Shown: positions 18,617 through 27,710, counted from the first letter of the stretch. The stretch: 64,000 nt of DNA from Pseudobacteroides cellulosolvens ATCC 35603 = DSM 2933 (GCF_001262605.1 NZ_LGTC01000001.1:6431001-6495000); one strand, 5' to 3'. Program-made: numbers and translations. Notes: a model not told the origin generated them from the letters alone.

Positions 18617-18970
18617 ATGAATACACAAAAAGTTGCAGAATAATATCGATTATCACAATGGGCACAAGTAATTCAGGCACAACAGGAAAGTGGGCAAAGT
18701 ATCAAGGATTTCTGTGAGTCTACAGGCATACGCAAAAACAAATACTTTTACTGGCAAAAGAAGTTACGAAGTGAGGCTTGCACTGAGCTTGCTAAGGCTG
18801 AAGAGTCAAGAAATATTGTGCCAAGCGGATGGATGCAGCTGGAATCTAAACAAATGCAAGACATAAAAGAATCTTTGGATATTGAAATTAATGGCTTTCA
18901 TATAACTTTTACGTCCGAGACCAATACTGAACTTCTAAAAAAAGCTTGTTGTACACTGAGGTCGCTATGA
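18617..18970 (+). pseudogene. tnpA: IS66 TnpA (copy 1), inactivated by a nonsense codon
   Basis: This is nearly identical to the intact tnpA at 19448-19801. Codon 9 is TAA (18641-18643) where the intact copy has GAA, a single G-to-T change. The encoded protein would be the small helix-turn-helix accessory protein of IS66 elements. No ATG restart at a good ribosome site is evident after the stop. Confidence 0.9.
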
Positions 18971-19184
18971 TAAGATGGAGTGATAAATCTGTATATCTCT
19001 GTTGTGGCTATACCGATATGAGAAAATCCATTAACGGTATGACGATGCTGGTAAAGGAGAGTTTTTCCTTGGATCCTTTTGATGATGCACTATTTGTTTT
19101 TTGTAACAAAAGCAGAGACAGACTGAAGATCTTGGAATGGGACGGCGATGGATTTTGGTTGTACTTTAAGCGTCTGGAACGAGG
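18967..19184 (+). pseudogene. tnpB: IS66 TnpB (copy 1), 5' part
   Basis: This codes for the first ~72 residues of TnpB (starts MIRWSDKSVYLCCGYTDMRK). The frame is cut at GAACGAGG where the RIT element begins. The remaining 136 bases are at 25529-25664, and 218 plus 136 equals the 354-bp intact gene, so nothing was lost on insertion. Confidence 0.9.
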
Positions 19185-19268
19185 TTATGTTAAGACTTCC
19201 GTTATGTAAAGAAAAGCACAAGAATGAAATGTTTAAGCGGAAGTCTTAACATATATCTTTACATAATA
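19181..19268 (+). repeat. RIT left inverted repeat
   Basis: The 88 bp are repeated in inverse at 25413-25500 with two mismatches. Inside each arm are two inverted pairs: ATGTTAAGACTTCCG facing CGGAAGTCTTAACAT, and TTATGTAAAG facing CTTTACATAA. They look like paired recombinase binding sites. Confidence 0.85.
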
Positions 19269-19447
19269 GATGTCAGATTTTACGCGTGCCAAGACTTTTC
19301 AGCCATGACTTTAAATCGGTATTTGAGTAAGCGTAAATTACATCATCACATAGTATAACAAGTACAAAGCTGATATAATCACGAATGATTAGGTTGAAAA
19401 AGTCTAAAAAGTAATGAAACTTTTTCAACCAGAAATGGAGTGATTGT

Positions 19448-19801
19448 ATGAATACACAAAAAGTTGCAGAAGAATATCGATTATCACAATGGGCACAAGT
19501 AATTCAGGCACAACAGGAAAGTGGGCAAAGTATCAAGGATTTCTGTGAGTCTACAGGCATACGCAAAAACAAATACTTTTACTGGCAAAAGAAGTTACGA
19601 AGTGAGGCTTGCACTGAGCTTGCTAAGGCTGAAGAGTCAAGAAATATTGTGCCAAGCGGATGGATGCAGCTGGAATCTAAACAAATGCAAGACATAAAAG
19701 AATCTTTGGACATTGAAATTAATGGCTTTCATATAACTTTTACGTCCGAGACCAATACTGAACTTCTAAAAAAAGCTTGTTGTACACTGAGGTCGCTATG
19801 A
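19448..19801 (+). CDS. tnpA: IS66 accessory protein TnpA
   Basis: 117 residues. IS66 elements need TnpA and TnpB as well as the TnpC transposase. The N-terminal half is a helix-turn-helix typical of this accessory protein (YRLSQWAQVIQAQQESGQSIKDFCE, then RKNKYFYWQKKLR). A ribosome site (GGAG) lies ~8 bases upstream. The stop overlaps the tnpB start (ATG at 19798). It is intact here, unlike copy 1 at 18617, which has a stop at codon 9. Confidence 0.92.
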   Translation: MNTQKVAEEYRLSQWAQVIQAQQESGQSIKDFCESTGIRKNKYFYWQKKLRSEACTELAKAEESRNIVPSGWMQLESKQMQDIKESLDIEINGFHITFTSETNTELLKKACCTLRSL

Positions 19802-20151
19802 TAAGATGGAGTGATAAATCTGTATATCTATGTTGTGGTTATACCGATATGAGAAAATCCATTAACGGTATGACGATGCTGGTAAAGGAGAGTTTTTCCT
19901 TGGATCCTTTTGATGATGCACTATTTGTTTTTTGTAACAAAAGCAGAGACAGACTGAAGATCTTGGAATGGGACGGCGATGGATTTTGGTTGTACTTTAA
20001 GCGTCTGGAACGAGGGCGTTTTCGCTGGCCTGCTGAAGGAAATGACAAAACCATGATTCTTAATGCTAACGAATTGACCTGCCTAATTGATGGTGCCAGA
20101 TTAGAAAAAAAGCTTAAGAGAAACGAAGTTTTTGAAAGACAAATAACTTAA
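19798..20151 (+). CDS. tnpB: IS66 accessory protein TnpB
   Basis: 117 residues. The CGYTDMRKSINGMTMLV and FCNKSRDRLKILEWDGDGFWLYFKRLERGRFRWP segments are the signature of the IS66 Orf2/TnpB family, an accessory protein required for transposition whose biochemical role is not settled. The ATG at 19798 overlaps the tnpA stop, which decides the start over an upstream in-frame ATG within tnpA. Confidence 0.93.
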   Translation: MIRWSDKSVYLCCGYTDMRKSINGMTMLVKESFSLDPFDDALFVFCNKSRDRLKILEWDGDGFWLYFKRLERGRFRWPAEGNDKTMILNANELTCLIDGARLEKKLKRNEVFERQIT

Positions 20152-20215
20152 AAATATTCTATTGAAATATGCCTAAGATCTTGGAATTATGGGGGGTTTA
20201 TGGTATAATTATCTT

Positions 20216-21820
20216 ATGAAAACAAAAGAAAATCCAGCAGAAAATTTCATCAAAATAATAAAAGAATTAAAGAAAGAGAACGAGCAACTAAAGCAGCAAA
20301 ACCAGTGGCTGATGGAGCAGTTTCGTCTTTCAAAGCATAAGAAATATTGTGCATCCAGCGAACATAACTCTGTAGACCAGATTTGTCTTTTCAACGAAGC
20401 GGAAACGACTGGGGTTTTGACTATACCACAACCTGGTTTTACTGAGGTGAAGGCTTATCACCGCAAAAAAAGCCGCTTAATAACTGATAAACTTCCTGAT
20501 GATTTACCTATAGAGATAATTGAACACGAATTGCCGAAAACAGAGCGTTTCTGTCCGGAATGCAGCAGTGAATTGCATGAAATGGGAAAAGAAACACGTG
20601 AAGAAATAAAGATTATTCCTGCCAAAGCAGTAATTATACGCCATGTACGATACGTTTATTCATGTCGGAAGTGTGAAAGTACCTCTGATCATGTACCGAT
20701 TGTTAAGGCGGATATGCCTGAGCCTGTCATAAAAGGCGGATTTGCTTCGCCAGATACAATTGCCCATATTGCATCACAGAAATTCATGATGGCATCACCA
20801 TTATACCGACAAGAGCAGGAGTGGAAGCAAAATGGAATCATGCTCTCACGCCAAACTATGTCTAATTGGCTCATCAAGGCTTCTGAGGACTGGTTGGAGC
20901 CGATATATCTGGCAATGAAACATAGATTGTGCAAACATGATGTGCTTCATGCAGATGAGAGTGCTCTACAGGTGCTAAAAGAACCGGGGAAAACGCCACA
21001 CTCAAAGAGTTACATGTGGCTGTTCCGAACCAGTGGAGAGGCAAAGCACCAGATTGTGCTTTATGAATACCAACCAGACAGGAAGCATATACATCCAGAA
21101 AAATTTTTAAAAGATTTTTCTGGCTATATCCACGCAGATGGATACGAAGGGTATCATAAATTACCGGGAAACATTATGGTAGTTGGCTGCCTGGCTCATC
21201 TGCGGAGGAAGCTTTTTGATGCGTTGAAAATCTTGCCAAAGGACAAACAGCCTGGTTCAAATGCAGCCAAAGGAGTAGAATATTGTGACAAGCTGTTTCA
21301 TCTCGAGAAGCAATTTGCTTCGTTGTCCCCAGAAAACAGGCATAAAGAGCGTGAAAGGCAGTCTAAACCTCTGATAAACGAATTTTTTAACTGGATGGAA
21401 CAATTGAATGCATTACCAAATACACTACTTGGAAAAGCGGCATATTATGCAAAGAGCCAACGAAAGTATCTTGAAAGGTATCTGCTTGATGGCAGGTTGG
21501 AAATTTCAAACAACCGTGCAGAACGTAGTATAAAACCTTTTGTTATCGGGCGAAAAAATTGGCTTTTTTCCAATACACCTAACGGTGCGAAGGCAAGTGC
21601 AATTTATTATAGCCTGATCGTGACAGCAATCGAAAACGGCTTAAATCCATTTGAATATTTATCGTGGATTCTTACAAACGCCCCTAACCTTGGAAAATCG
21701 GGATATGTAACAAAAATTGAAGATTTATTGCCTGACAGCGATAAAATACCATCCAATGTGTTTGTACCAAAGCCAAAAGGAACAGCACCTGAAAAATATG
21801 CCTGGGAGGAAGACAAATGA
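20216..21820 (+). CDS. tnpC: IS66 transposase TnpC
   Basis: 534 residues from MKTKENP; an in-frame ATG at 20189 is possible, but the extra stretch contains a TATAAT-like string and neither start has a good ribosome site. The N-terminal coiled coil (ELKKENEQLKQQNQWL) is followed by a zinc-binding segment (CPECSSEL ... CRKC). The DDE catalytic core has Asp in HADESALQVL, Asp in HADGYEGYH and Glu in NNRAERSIKPF. A C-terminal IS66 domain follows. The stop overlaps the next gene by 4 bp. Confidence 0.94.
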   Translation: MKTKENPAENFIKIIKELKKENEQLKQQNQWLMEQFRLSKHKKYCASSEHNSVDQICLFNEAETTGVLTIPQPGFTEVKAYHRKKSRLITDKLPDDLPIEIIEHELPKTERFCPECSSELHEMGKETREEIKIIPAKAVIIRHVRYVYSCRKCESTSDHVPIVKADMPEPVIKGGFASPDTIAHIASQKFMMASPLYRQEQEWKQNGIMLSRQTMSNWLIKASEDWLEPIYLAMKHRLCKHDVLHADESALQVLKEPGKTPHSKSYMWLFRTSGEAKHQIVLYEYQPDRKHIHPEKFLKDFSGYIHADGYEGYHKLPGNIMVVGCLAHLRRKLFDALKILPKDKQPGSNAAKGVEYCDKLFHLEKQFASLSPENRHKERERQSKPLINEFFNWMEQLNALPNTLLGKAAYYAKSQRKYLERYLLDGRLEISNNRAERSIKPFVIGRKNWLFSNTPNGAKASAIYYSLIVTAIENGLNPFEYLSWILTNAPNLGKSGYVTKIEDLLPDSDKIPSNVFVPKPKGTAPEKYAWEEDK

Positions 21821-22092
21821 ACTACAAAAAGCACACATCATTTATGATTGATTTCATCTCTGATTTTGTAAATGGTGAAATAGACCGTTATTTTTTTGAT
21901 TTGGATTATTCTGCTTATGTGATAGAGCATTTTCCTCATATGGAGCTTGAGGACGCCAGATTTGCAGACTGGTTTGCCCATACAATAGATCAGACATATG
22001 AGCGTGGAACTGATCTTGGTCTACCAGATGAAGAGTTTAGGGTTGAAATATCTAAGGCTCTGGATGAATGGCTTGGTAGGAAAAGATATTGA
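21817..22092 (+). CDS. IS66-associated small protein
   Basis: 91 residues; the ATG overlaps the tnpC stop (ATGA), so it is probably translated by coupling. The sequence is acidic and helical (SDFVNGEIDRYFFDLDYSAYVIEHFPHMELEDARFADWF). An almost identical gene follows tnpC in copy 1 (27331-27606). Strong conservation between copies implies a role for the element, but I cannot name it. Confidence 0.75.
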   Translation: MNYKKHTSFMIDFISDFVNGEIDRYFFDLDYSAYVIEHFPHMELEDARFADWFAHTIDQTYERGTDLGLPDEEFRVEISKALDEWLGRKRY

Positions 22093-22136
22093 TATTATTT
22101 AATTGAGATGCCTATATGTCTGCTTGTATTTGACGC

Positions 22137-23123
22137 TTACGTATTTGATTCCCATTCAGGCAATTCATCTAGTATTATTTCATTTCCTGCTGCCTCTATT
22201 GCTTTGCGTTTTAGCTGTGCATTTGTTTTCGCATAGACTTCCGTCGTTTTTACGCTGACATGTCCGAGCAGGTCGCGGATATAGATAAGATCGACACCAG
22301 CATCCACAAGCCCCATAGCTGAACTATGCCTTATCTTGTGAGGACTGAAATCTTTCGGAACCAAGCCCGGATTCTGAGACCTTGCTAGCAATGTATACTT
22401 TGAAACTATGTAGTTTATTCCCTGCCGTGTAAATTGCTTTTTCATATGATTTTTCAAAAGCCATTCATTTTCCCTTCCTGGTCGATTGTATCCAAGTACA
22501 TCGAGATACCTATTGATTGAAGGGATCAAATACTTCATTAGCGGAACGTATCGGTATTTATTGCCCTTTCCATGAACCAGCAGCGTCTCTGGTTCATATA
22601 AAGATAAATCCTTGACCTCAATGGAAATCAACTCGCTTACCCTTATGCCGGTAGTGTAAAGAATTGCCAGAATGACATAATCCCTCAATCCCATGGCACT
22701 TGTGGCATCTGGCAGGTTCATCATCAACTTTATGCCATCTGTTTTTGCATATGAGATTTCCGGCCGAAGGATTTTTTTGACAGGAATCGCCAAAACACGC
22801 TGATATTCATTCATATATTCCGGTTGCTCCATCATAAGGAATCTTACAAAAGAGTTTATGGCTGCCTGTCGCTGATTCCTGGTATTAGGCCCGTTGTGCT
22901 TGCATTCTTCAAGCCAATCTAGATAACCACACACGTTTTCATAAGAGAGGTCACTTATCTTAATTTTATTTGCTTTGATTTTCGATGTTTCCTGTAAGTA
23001 TTCAAGAAAATTTATGAATGAGTACCTGTAGGAATCAATCGTTGAAGGACTGCTCCCTTTTACGCTTGGGAGGTATCTGACAAAAAATTTATTAAGGCAG
23101 AAAGCAAAATCTGTGTTCTTCAT
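22137..23123 (-). CDS. RIT tyrosine recombinase C (C-terminus altered by IS66 insertion)
   Basis: 328 residues, third gene of the trio. Tyrosine recombinase active-site residues are visible: Arg in TTGIRVSEL, HKIRH, LLGH and the nucleophile Tyr in TTEVYAKTN. An N-terminal SAM-like binding domain precedes it. The stop TAA is supplied by the terminal bases of IS66 copy 2. Joining the flanks across the insertion gives 14 more codons (DLKSWLKSLGTRKI) and a TGA whose complement is at 19273-19275. The protein is thus 14 residues short, all beyond the catalytic Tyr, so activity may survive. It overlaps the preceding gene by 4 bp. Confidence 0.9.
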   Translation of the reverse strand: MKNTDFAFCLNKFFVRYLPSVKGSSPSTIDSYRYSFINFLEYLQETSKIKANKIKISDLSYENVCGYLDWLEECKHNGPNTRNQRQAAINSFVRFLMMEQPEYMNEYQRVLAIPVKKILRPEISYAKTDGIKLMMNLPDATSAMGLRDYVILAILYTTGIRVSELISIEVKDLSLYEPETLLVHGKGNKYRYVPLMKYLIPSINRYLDVLGYNRPGRENEWLLKNHMKKQFTRQGINYIVSKYTLLARSQNPGLVPKDFSPHKIRHSSAMGLVDAGVDLIYIRDLLGHVSVKTTEVYAKTNAQLKRKAIEAAGNEIILDELPEWESNT

Positions 23124-24103
23124 CTGAAATCACCCCTTTCCACAATTCCAAATACATACTCCATCTGACACCTGCATTTCTCCTCAATGTAAGGATATAT
23201 TGACATCGTGAGACGGAGGTATTTTTCAGTGTCATAGATGCTTTTGTGTCCGAGATAGGTGCTTAAGATTGGGAGGGAAGTGTACATATCCATCCCGGAA
23301 TCAATCATCCTCTTGAACGACCTAACCGCAAAAGTATGGCGCCAGTCATGAATTCGAGGACCTTCCTTGTCTCCTAAATAGGGGATTCCAGCATACTGCA
23401 ACGTCTCTCTATGTATGGTGTAGATTCTATCTTTACTGTAACGGGAACCTATTCTTGAATTGAAAATAAAATCATCTCCGTCAAGCTGATAAAAATACTT
23501 GTCCGCATAGGCAATCATCAGTTCCAAGAGGTCGTCACCCAATACAATGAATCGCTCTTTATGGTTCTTTGTTTCACACAAGCGGACGATCCCTTCTTTA
23601 AGATCGAGATCTTTTAACCGAATGCCCAAGGTTTCGTTCAGCCTTGTTCCGCAGCAATAAAAAAGCCTGAACATAACAGGAAACTGTATCGAATTGATTT
23701 TAGCTCTTGCCGTATAATAACGATCGATTGCGTTGAAATACCGTGTGGTTTCATCATCCGTATAAATGTGCGGCTTAAAATCCGAACCTTTATACGGTAC
23801 AGAGTCAGGTATTGCCACATCATAATTCTTAGCGTTAAGATAAGTGAGAAAGTTTTTTGCAATACTGAGACGACCACAATACCTTCTATCTCCTTCATCG
23901 CCATCTGCCTGTATCCAGGCATGAGCATCCTTCATTGTGAATACCGGAGAAGTTATACCTCGTTCTATACAGAATTGATCAAATATCTTCAGTTGATAAA
24001 AATAGCTTGTCATCTGAAAGCCATGGGATACTTTTATGTCAAGGTAGTTCCGCATTTCATCGGCGAAAACAGACTTTAGTACATATGGGTTTATCTTTCT
24101 CAT
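23120..24103 (-). CDS. RIT tyrosine recombinase B
   Basis: 327 residues, second of three overlapping integrase genes. Catalytic residues: Arg in CCGTRLNETL, HDWRH, LGH in YLGHKSIYD and Tyr in TEKYLRL. It starts and ends in 4-bp ATGA overlaps with its neighbours, so the trio is a single translational unit. Site-specific recombinase of the phage-integrase family; RIT trios are thought to act together to move the element (family knowledge). Confidence 0.92.
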   Translation of the reverse strand: MRKINPYVLKSVFADEMRNYLDIKVSHGFQMTSYFYQLKIFDQFCIERGITSPVFTMKDAHAWIQADGDEGDRRYCGRLSIAKNFLTYLNAKNYDVAIPDSVPYKGSDFKPHIYTDDETTRYFNAIDRYYTARAKINSIQFPVMFRLFYCCGTRLNETLGIRLKDLDLKEGIVRLCETKNHKERFIVLGDDLLELMIAYADKYFYQLDGDDFIFNSRIGSRYSKDRIYTIHRETLQYAGIPYLGDKEGPRIHDWRHTFAVRSFKRMIDSGMDMYTSLPILSTYLGHKSIYDTEKYLRLTMSIYPYIEEKCRCQMEYVFGIVERGDFR

Positions 24104-25353
24104 AACCAGATTCCTCCTTTTTTATAGAAAGGAGAGTTGTTTTCCGGCATGGGAATGGCACATTTCTTCAACTGCTTAAAATCCACTTTAAGATAAATCT
24201 TTGTTGTTTCTGTAGAGCTATGACCAAGAACACCGCTAATTACTGGTAGAGGAACTTCTTTTCTAAGCATATTTGACGCAAGGCTATGGCGAAATGCATG
24301 TGTTCCCCTGTGACGGGCATTTAATGAGGATATCCCTGATTTCCCAAAATACATTGCTGCGATGTGACTGACAGCCTGAGCCGATAGAGGCATGGATTTT
24401 CTCGACGGTTTGACGGACAGTATTACTTCCGACACAGATGTGGCTGGCCTCCCGTTCTTCAAATAGTCAATAATAGCATTCCCAACAGATGCGAGAAGCG
24501 GAAATGATACTGGTACATCGGTCTTGTCTTGATAAAACCAGATTTCATTTTTGTCCCAATTTATTTGATCCAACCTGAAATGGCGGATATCGCCATTTCT
24601 CCAGCCATATTCAGCAGCAAGTATAAGAATGAGATAATCCCGCTTCCCGATAATGGAAGAACGATCAACGGACGACAAAACTTTCCGAACTTCTTCTTCG
24701 GTATACACAGAGGGAAGCTTACTTTCCCTGATTCGATAGTTGTCCGGAACCACATAAATCGAATAGTCCTTTTCAATTTTACATGACTCGTATAAGTATT
24801 TCAGAAATCGACGGATTATCCCTGCACAGGTATGCAGCGTATTCATTGAATATCCCTGTTCATGATGAAAATCCTCGATAATGTCAAAATTGATGTCTTT
24901 TATTTCATACCCATGAGATTTTAGAAAAGTGTAAAACAGGAACAAGCAGTATTCATTGCCTTTAATGGTCGACTTCTTTCTCTTAAGAACATTTGCCATG
25001 TAATCAATATATTGCTTTATAGTGTCGCCTAGTGCTCCTAAAAAAACGTGCTCTGTTTTAGGAGCATGGTCTTCGATGCTCCCTTCATTTTGATGAGATA
25101 TGAGCATCCTGATAGCCCTGACATAAACCCTTTGAGATTTGATAAGGTCTTTGTTCGGCAGATGAGTACCAACTTTTCTATCACAAAAAGCATTTCCCAC
25201 ATCCGTATCGAATTCTGATACATGATTGGTATCCATCCACTCCACAAGAGTGTCCCATGCCTTGGAAATACGGCATTTATAGTCTTCGCTATAATCCCTA
25301 GTTTCCAGTTCTTCACGGCATAATTCAATCAACCGTTTCACATCAGTTTGCAT
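24100..25353 (-). CDS. RIT tyrosine recombinase A
   Basis: 417 residues, first gene of the trio, with GAGGAGG upstream of its ATG. Catalytic residues: Arg in EYGWRNGDIRH, HAFRH, LGHSS and Tyr in TTKIYLK. An N-terminal ~100-residue extension and a SAM-like core-binding domain precede the catalytic domain. The promoter must lie in the short space between this start and the right inverted repeat (25413-25500). Confidence 0.92.
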   Translation of the reverse strand: MQTDVKRLIELCREELETRDYSEDYKCRISKAWDTLVEWMDTNHVSEFDTDVGNAFCDRKVGTHLPNKDLIKSQRVYVRAIRMLISHQNEGSIEDHAPKTEHVFLGALGDTIKQYIDYMANVLKRKKSTIKGNEYCLFLFYTFLKSHGYEIKDINFDIIEDFHHEQGYSMNTLHTCAGIIRRFLKYLYESCKIEKDYSIYVVPDNYRIRESKLPSVYTEEEVRKVLSSVDRSSIIGKRDYLILILAAEYGWRNGDIRHFRLDQINWDKNEIWFYQDKTDVPVSFPLLASVGNAIIDYLKNGRPATSVSEVILSVKPSRKSMPLSAQAVSHIAAMYFGKSGISSLNARHRGTHAFRHSLASNMLRKEVPLPVISGVLGHSSTETTKIYLKVDFKQLKKCAIPMPENNSPFYKKGGIWL

Positions 25354-25412
25354 AAATCAACGCCTCCTCGTTTTTTATTTATTGCGATGACTTATGATTA
25401 CAATATTTAGTT

Positions 25413-25500
25413 TATTATGTAAAGATATACGTTAAGACTTCCGCTTAAACATTTCATTCTTGTGCTTTTCTTTACATAACGAAAGTCTTAACATAACCTC
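25413..25500 (-). repeat. RIT right inverted repeat
   Basis: Inverse copy of 19181-19268 with two mismatches. Just outside it a 12-bp hairpin (25497-25508 with 25517-25528, CCTCGTTTACGT) joins the RIT end to the target AACGAGG. Confidence 0.85.
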
Positions 25501-25528
25501 GTTTACGTTAATCTTTACGTAAACGAGG

Positions 25529-25664
25529 GCGTTTTCGCTGGCCTGCTGAAGGAAATGACAAAACCATGATTCTTAATGCTAACGAATTGACCTGCCTAAT
25601 TGATGGTGCCAGATTAGAAAAAAAGCTTAAGAGAAACGAAGTTTTTGAAAGACAAATAACTTAA
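25529..25664 (+). pseudogene. tnpB: IS66 TnpB (copy 1), 3' part
   Basis: This resumes the tnpB frame exactly where the 5' fragment stops at 19184 and codes for GRFRWPAEGNDKTMIL to the end. It has no start of its own. Confidence 0.9.
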
Positions 25665-25729
25665 AAATATTCTATTGAAATATGCCTTAAAACCTTGGAA
25701 TTATGCGGGTTTTGTGGTATAATTCTCTT

Positions 25730-27334
25730 ATGAAAACAAAAGAAAATCCAACAGAAAATTTCATCAGAATAATAAAAGAATTAAAGGAAGAAAACGAGCA
25801 ACTAAAGCAGCAAAACCAGTGGCTGATGGAGCAGTTTCGTCTTTCAAAGCATAAGAAATATTGTGCATCTAGCGAACATAACACAGTAGACCAGATGTGC
25901 CTTTTCAACGAAGCAGAAGCGACTTCAGATTTGACTATATCACAACCTGGGTTTACTGAGGTGAAGGCTTATCATCGCAAAAAAAGCCGCTTAATAACTG
26001 ATAAACTTCCTGACGATCTACCTATAGAGGTAATTGAACACGAATTGCCGAAAACAGAGCGTTTCTGTCCGGAATGCAGCAGCGAGTTGCATGAAATGGG
26101 AAAAGAAACACGTGAAGAAATAAAGATTATTCCTGCCAAAGCAGTAATTATACGCCATGTACGATACGTTTACTCTTGTCGGAAATGTGAAAGCACCTCT
26201 GATCATGTACCGATTATTAAGGCGGATATGCCTGAGCCTGTTATAAAAGGCGGATTTGCTTCTCCAGATACAATTGCCCATATTGCATCACAGAAATTCA
26301 TGATGGCATCGCCATTATACCGACAAGAGCAGGAGTGGAAGCAAAATGGAATCATGCTTTCACGCCAAACTATGTCTAATTGGCTCATCAAGGCTTCTGA
26401 GGACTGGCTGGAGCCAATATATCTGGTGATGAAACATAGATTGTGCAAACATGATGTACTTCATGCAGATGAAAGTGCTATACAAGTGCTAAAAGAACCG
26501 GGAAAAACGCCACAGTCAAAGAGTTACATGTGGCTGTTCCGAACCAGTGGAGAGGCAAAGCACCAGATTGTGATTTATGAATACCAACCAGACAGGAAGC
26601 ATATACATCCACAAAAATTTTTAAAAGATTTTTCTGGATATATCCACGCAGATGGATACGATGGGTATCATAAATTACCGGAAAACATTATGGTAGTTGG
26701 CTGCCTGGCTCATTTGCGGAGGAAGCTTTTTGATGCGTTGAAAATCTTGCCAAAGGACAAACAGTCTGGTTCAAATGCTGCCAAAGGAGTAGAATATTGT
26801 GATAAGCTGTTTCATCTCGAGAAACAGTTTGCTTCGTTGTCCCCAGAAAACAGGCATAAAGAGCGCGAAAGGCAGTCCAAACCTCTGATAAATGAATTTT
26901 TTAGCTGGATGGAACAATTGAATGCATTACCAAATACACTACTTGGAAAAGCGGCATATTATGCAAAGAGCCAACGAAAGTATCTTGAAAGATATCTGCT
27001 TGATGGCAGGTTGGAAATTTCAAACAACCGTGCAGAACGGAGTATAAAACCTTTTGTTATCGGGCGCAAAAATTGGCTTTTTTCCAATACACCTAACGGT
27101 GCAAAGGCAAGCGCAATTTATTATAGCCTGATCGTGACCGCAATCGAAAACAGCTTAAATCCATTTGAATATTTATCATGGATTCTTACAAACGCTCCTA
27201 ACCTTGGAAAATCAGGATATGTAACAAAAATTGAAGATTTATTGCCTGGCAGCGATAAAATACCATCCAACGTGTTTATACCAAAACCAAAAGGAACAGC
27301 ACCCGAAAAATATGCATGGGAGGAAGACAAATGA
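25730..27334 (+). CDS. tnpC: IS66 transposase TnpC (copy 1)
   Basis: 534 residues, nearly identical to the copy 2 transposase with about a dozen substitutions. All key residues are kept: the zinc-binding CPEC...CRKC, DDE Asp in HADESAIQV, Asp in HADGYDGYH, Glu in NNRAERSIK. The gene is intact although its element has lost its left end, tnpA and tnpB. It could still act in trans if transcribed. An in-frame ATG at 25703 is an alternative start. Confidence 0.93.
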   Translation: MKTKENPTENFIRIIKELKEENEQLKQQNQWLMEQFRLSKHKKYCASSEHNTVDQMCLFNEAEATSDLTISQPGFTEVKAYHRKKSRLITDKLPDDLPIEVIEHELPKTERFCPECSSELHEMGKETREEIKIIPAKAVIIRHVRYVYSCRKCESTSDHVPIIKADMPEPVIKGGFASPDTIAHIASQKFMMASPLYRQEQEWKQNGIMLSRQTMSNWLIKASEDWLEPIYLVMKHRLCKHDVLHADESAIQVLKEPGKTPQSKSYMWLFRTSGEAKHQIVIYEYQPDRKHIHPQKFLKDFSGYIHADGYDGYHKLPENIMVVGCLAHLRRKLFDALKILPKDKQSGSNAAKGVEYCDKLFHLEKQFASLSPENRHKERERQSKPLINEFFSWMEQLNALPNTLLGKAAYYAKSQRKYLERYLLDGRLEISNNRAERSIKPFVIGRKNWLFSNTPNGAKASAIYYSLIVTAIENSLNPFEYLSWILTNAPNLGKSGYVTKIEDLLPGSDKIPSNVFIPKPKGTAPEKYAWEEDK

Positions 27335-27606
27335 GTTACAAAAAGCACACTTCATTTATGGTTGAATTCATCTCTGATTTCGTAAATGGTGAAATAGAGC
27401 GTTATTTTTTTGATTTGGATTATTCTGCTTATGTGATAGAGCATTTTCCTCATATGGAGCTTGAGGACGCCAGATTTGCAGACTGGTTTGCCCATACAAT
27501 AGATCAGACATATGAGCGTGGAACTGATCTTGGTCTACCAGATGAAGAGTTTAGGGTTGAAATATCTAAGGCTCTGGATGAATGGCTTGGTAGGAAAAGA
27601 TATTGA
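27331..27606 (+). CDS. IS66-associated small protein (copy 1)
   Basis: 91 residues; ATG overlaps the tnpC stop. It differs from the copy 2 protein at only a few positions near the N-terminus. Function unknown. Confidence 0.72.
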   Translation: MSYKKHTSFMVEFISDFVNGEIERYFFDLDYSAYVIEHFPHMELEDARFADWFAHTIDQTYERGTDLGLPDEEFRVEISKALDEWLGRKRY

Positions 27607-27654
27607 TATTATTTAATTGAGATGCCTATATGTCTGCTTGTATTTGACGCTTAC

Positions 27655-27710
27655 TTCTACGGAGCTGCTGACGGAATGCCCGGATTCACTCCGTCAGCAG
27701 CTCCGTAGAA
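27655..27710. repeat. Perfect 21-bp GC-rich hairpin abutting IS66 copy 1
   Basis: Arms 27655-27675 and 27690-27710 (core CTACGGAGCTGCTGACGG) pair perfectly around a 14-base loop, beginning at the base after the IS66 end. GC content is higher than the surroundings and no T run follows, so it is not a standard terminator. The gene-free stretch from here to 27979 shows nothing else I can name. Confidence 0.75.

Larger units (their letters stand above)
19327..22140 (+). mobile_element. Complete IS66-family insertion sequence (copy 2) with 8-bp target duplication
   Basis: The 2814-bp element begins GTAAGCG and ends CGCTTAC, typical IS66 termini. It is flanked by GTATTTGA at 19319-19326 and 22141-22148, an exact 8-bp target duplication. 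It holds tnpA, tnpB, tnpC and a 91-codon accessory gene, all intact. It inserted into the 3' end of the third RIT recombinase gene. Confidence 0.95.
19178..25528 (-). mobile_element. RIT element (recombinase in trio) carrying IS66 copy 2
   Basis: Three overlapping tyrosine recombinase genes on the minus strand lie between 88-bp inverted repeats (19181-19268 and 25413-25500, two mismatches). The element sits inside tnpB of IS66 copy 1 and is bounded by direct AACGAGG heptamers (19178-19184 and 25522-25528). It also holds a later IS66 insertion (19327-22140). Without that insertion the element would be about 3.5 kb, the usual size for RIT elements as I recall the family. Confidence 0.85.
18590..27654 (+). 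mobile_element. IS66-family element, copy 1 (left end lost, interrupted by a RIT element)
   Basis: Homology to the complete IS66 copy inside this region begins at 18590 and ends with the terminal GACGCTTAC at 27654. The left ~94 bp including the GTAAGCG terminus is missing, and no target duplication is seen. The tnpA copy has a nonsense codon and tnpB is split at 19184/25529 by the RIT insertion. tnpC and the small accessory gene are intact downstream. The copy is therefore probably immobile by itself. Confidence 0.85.
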
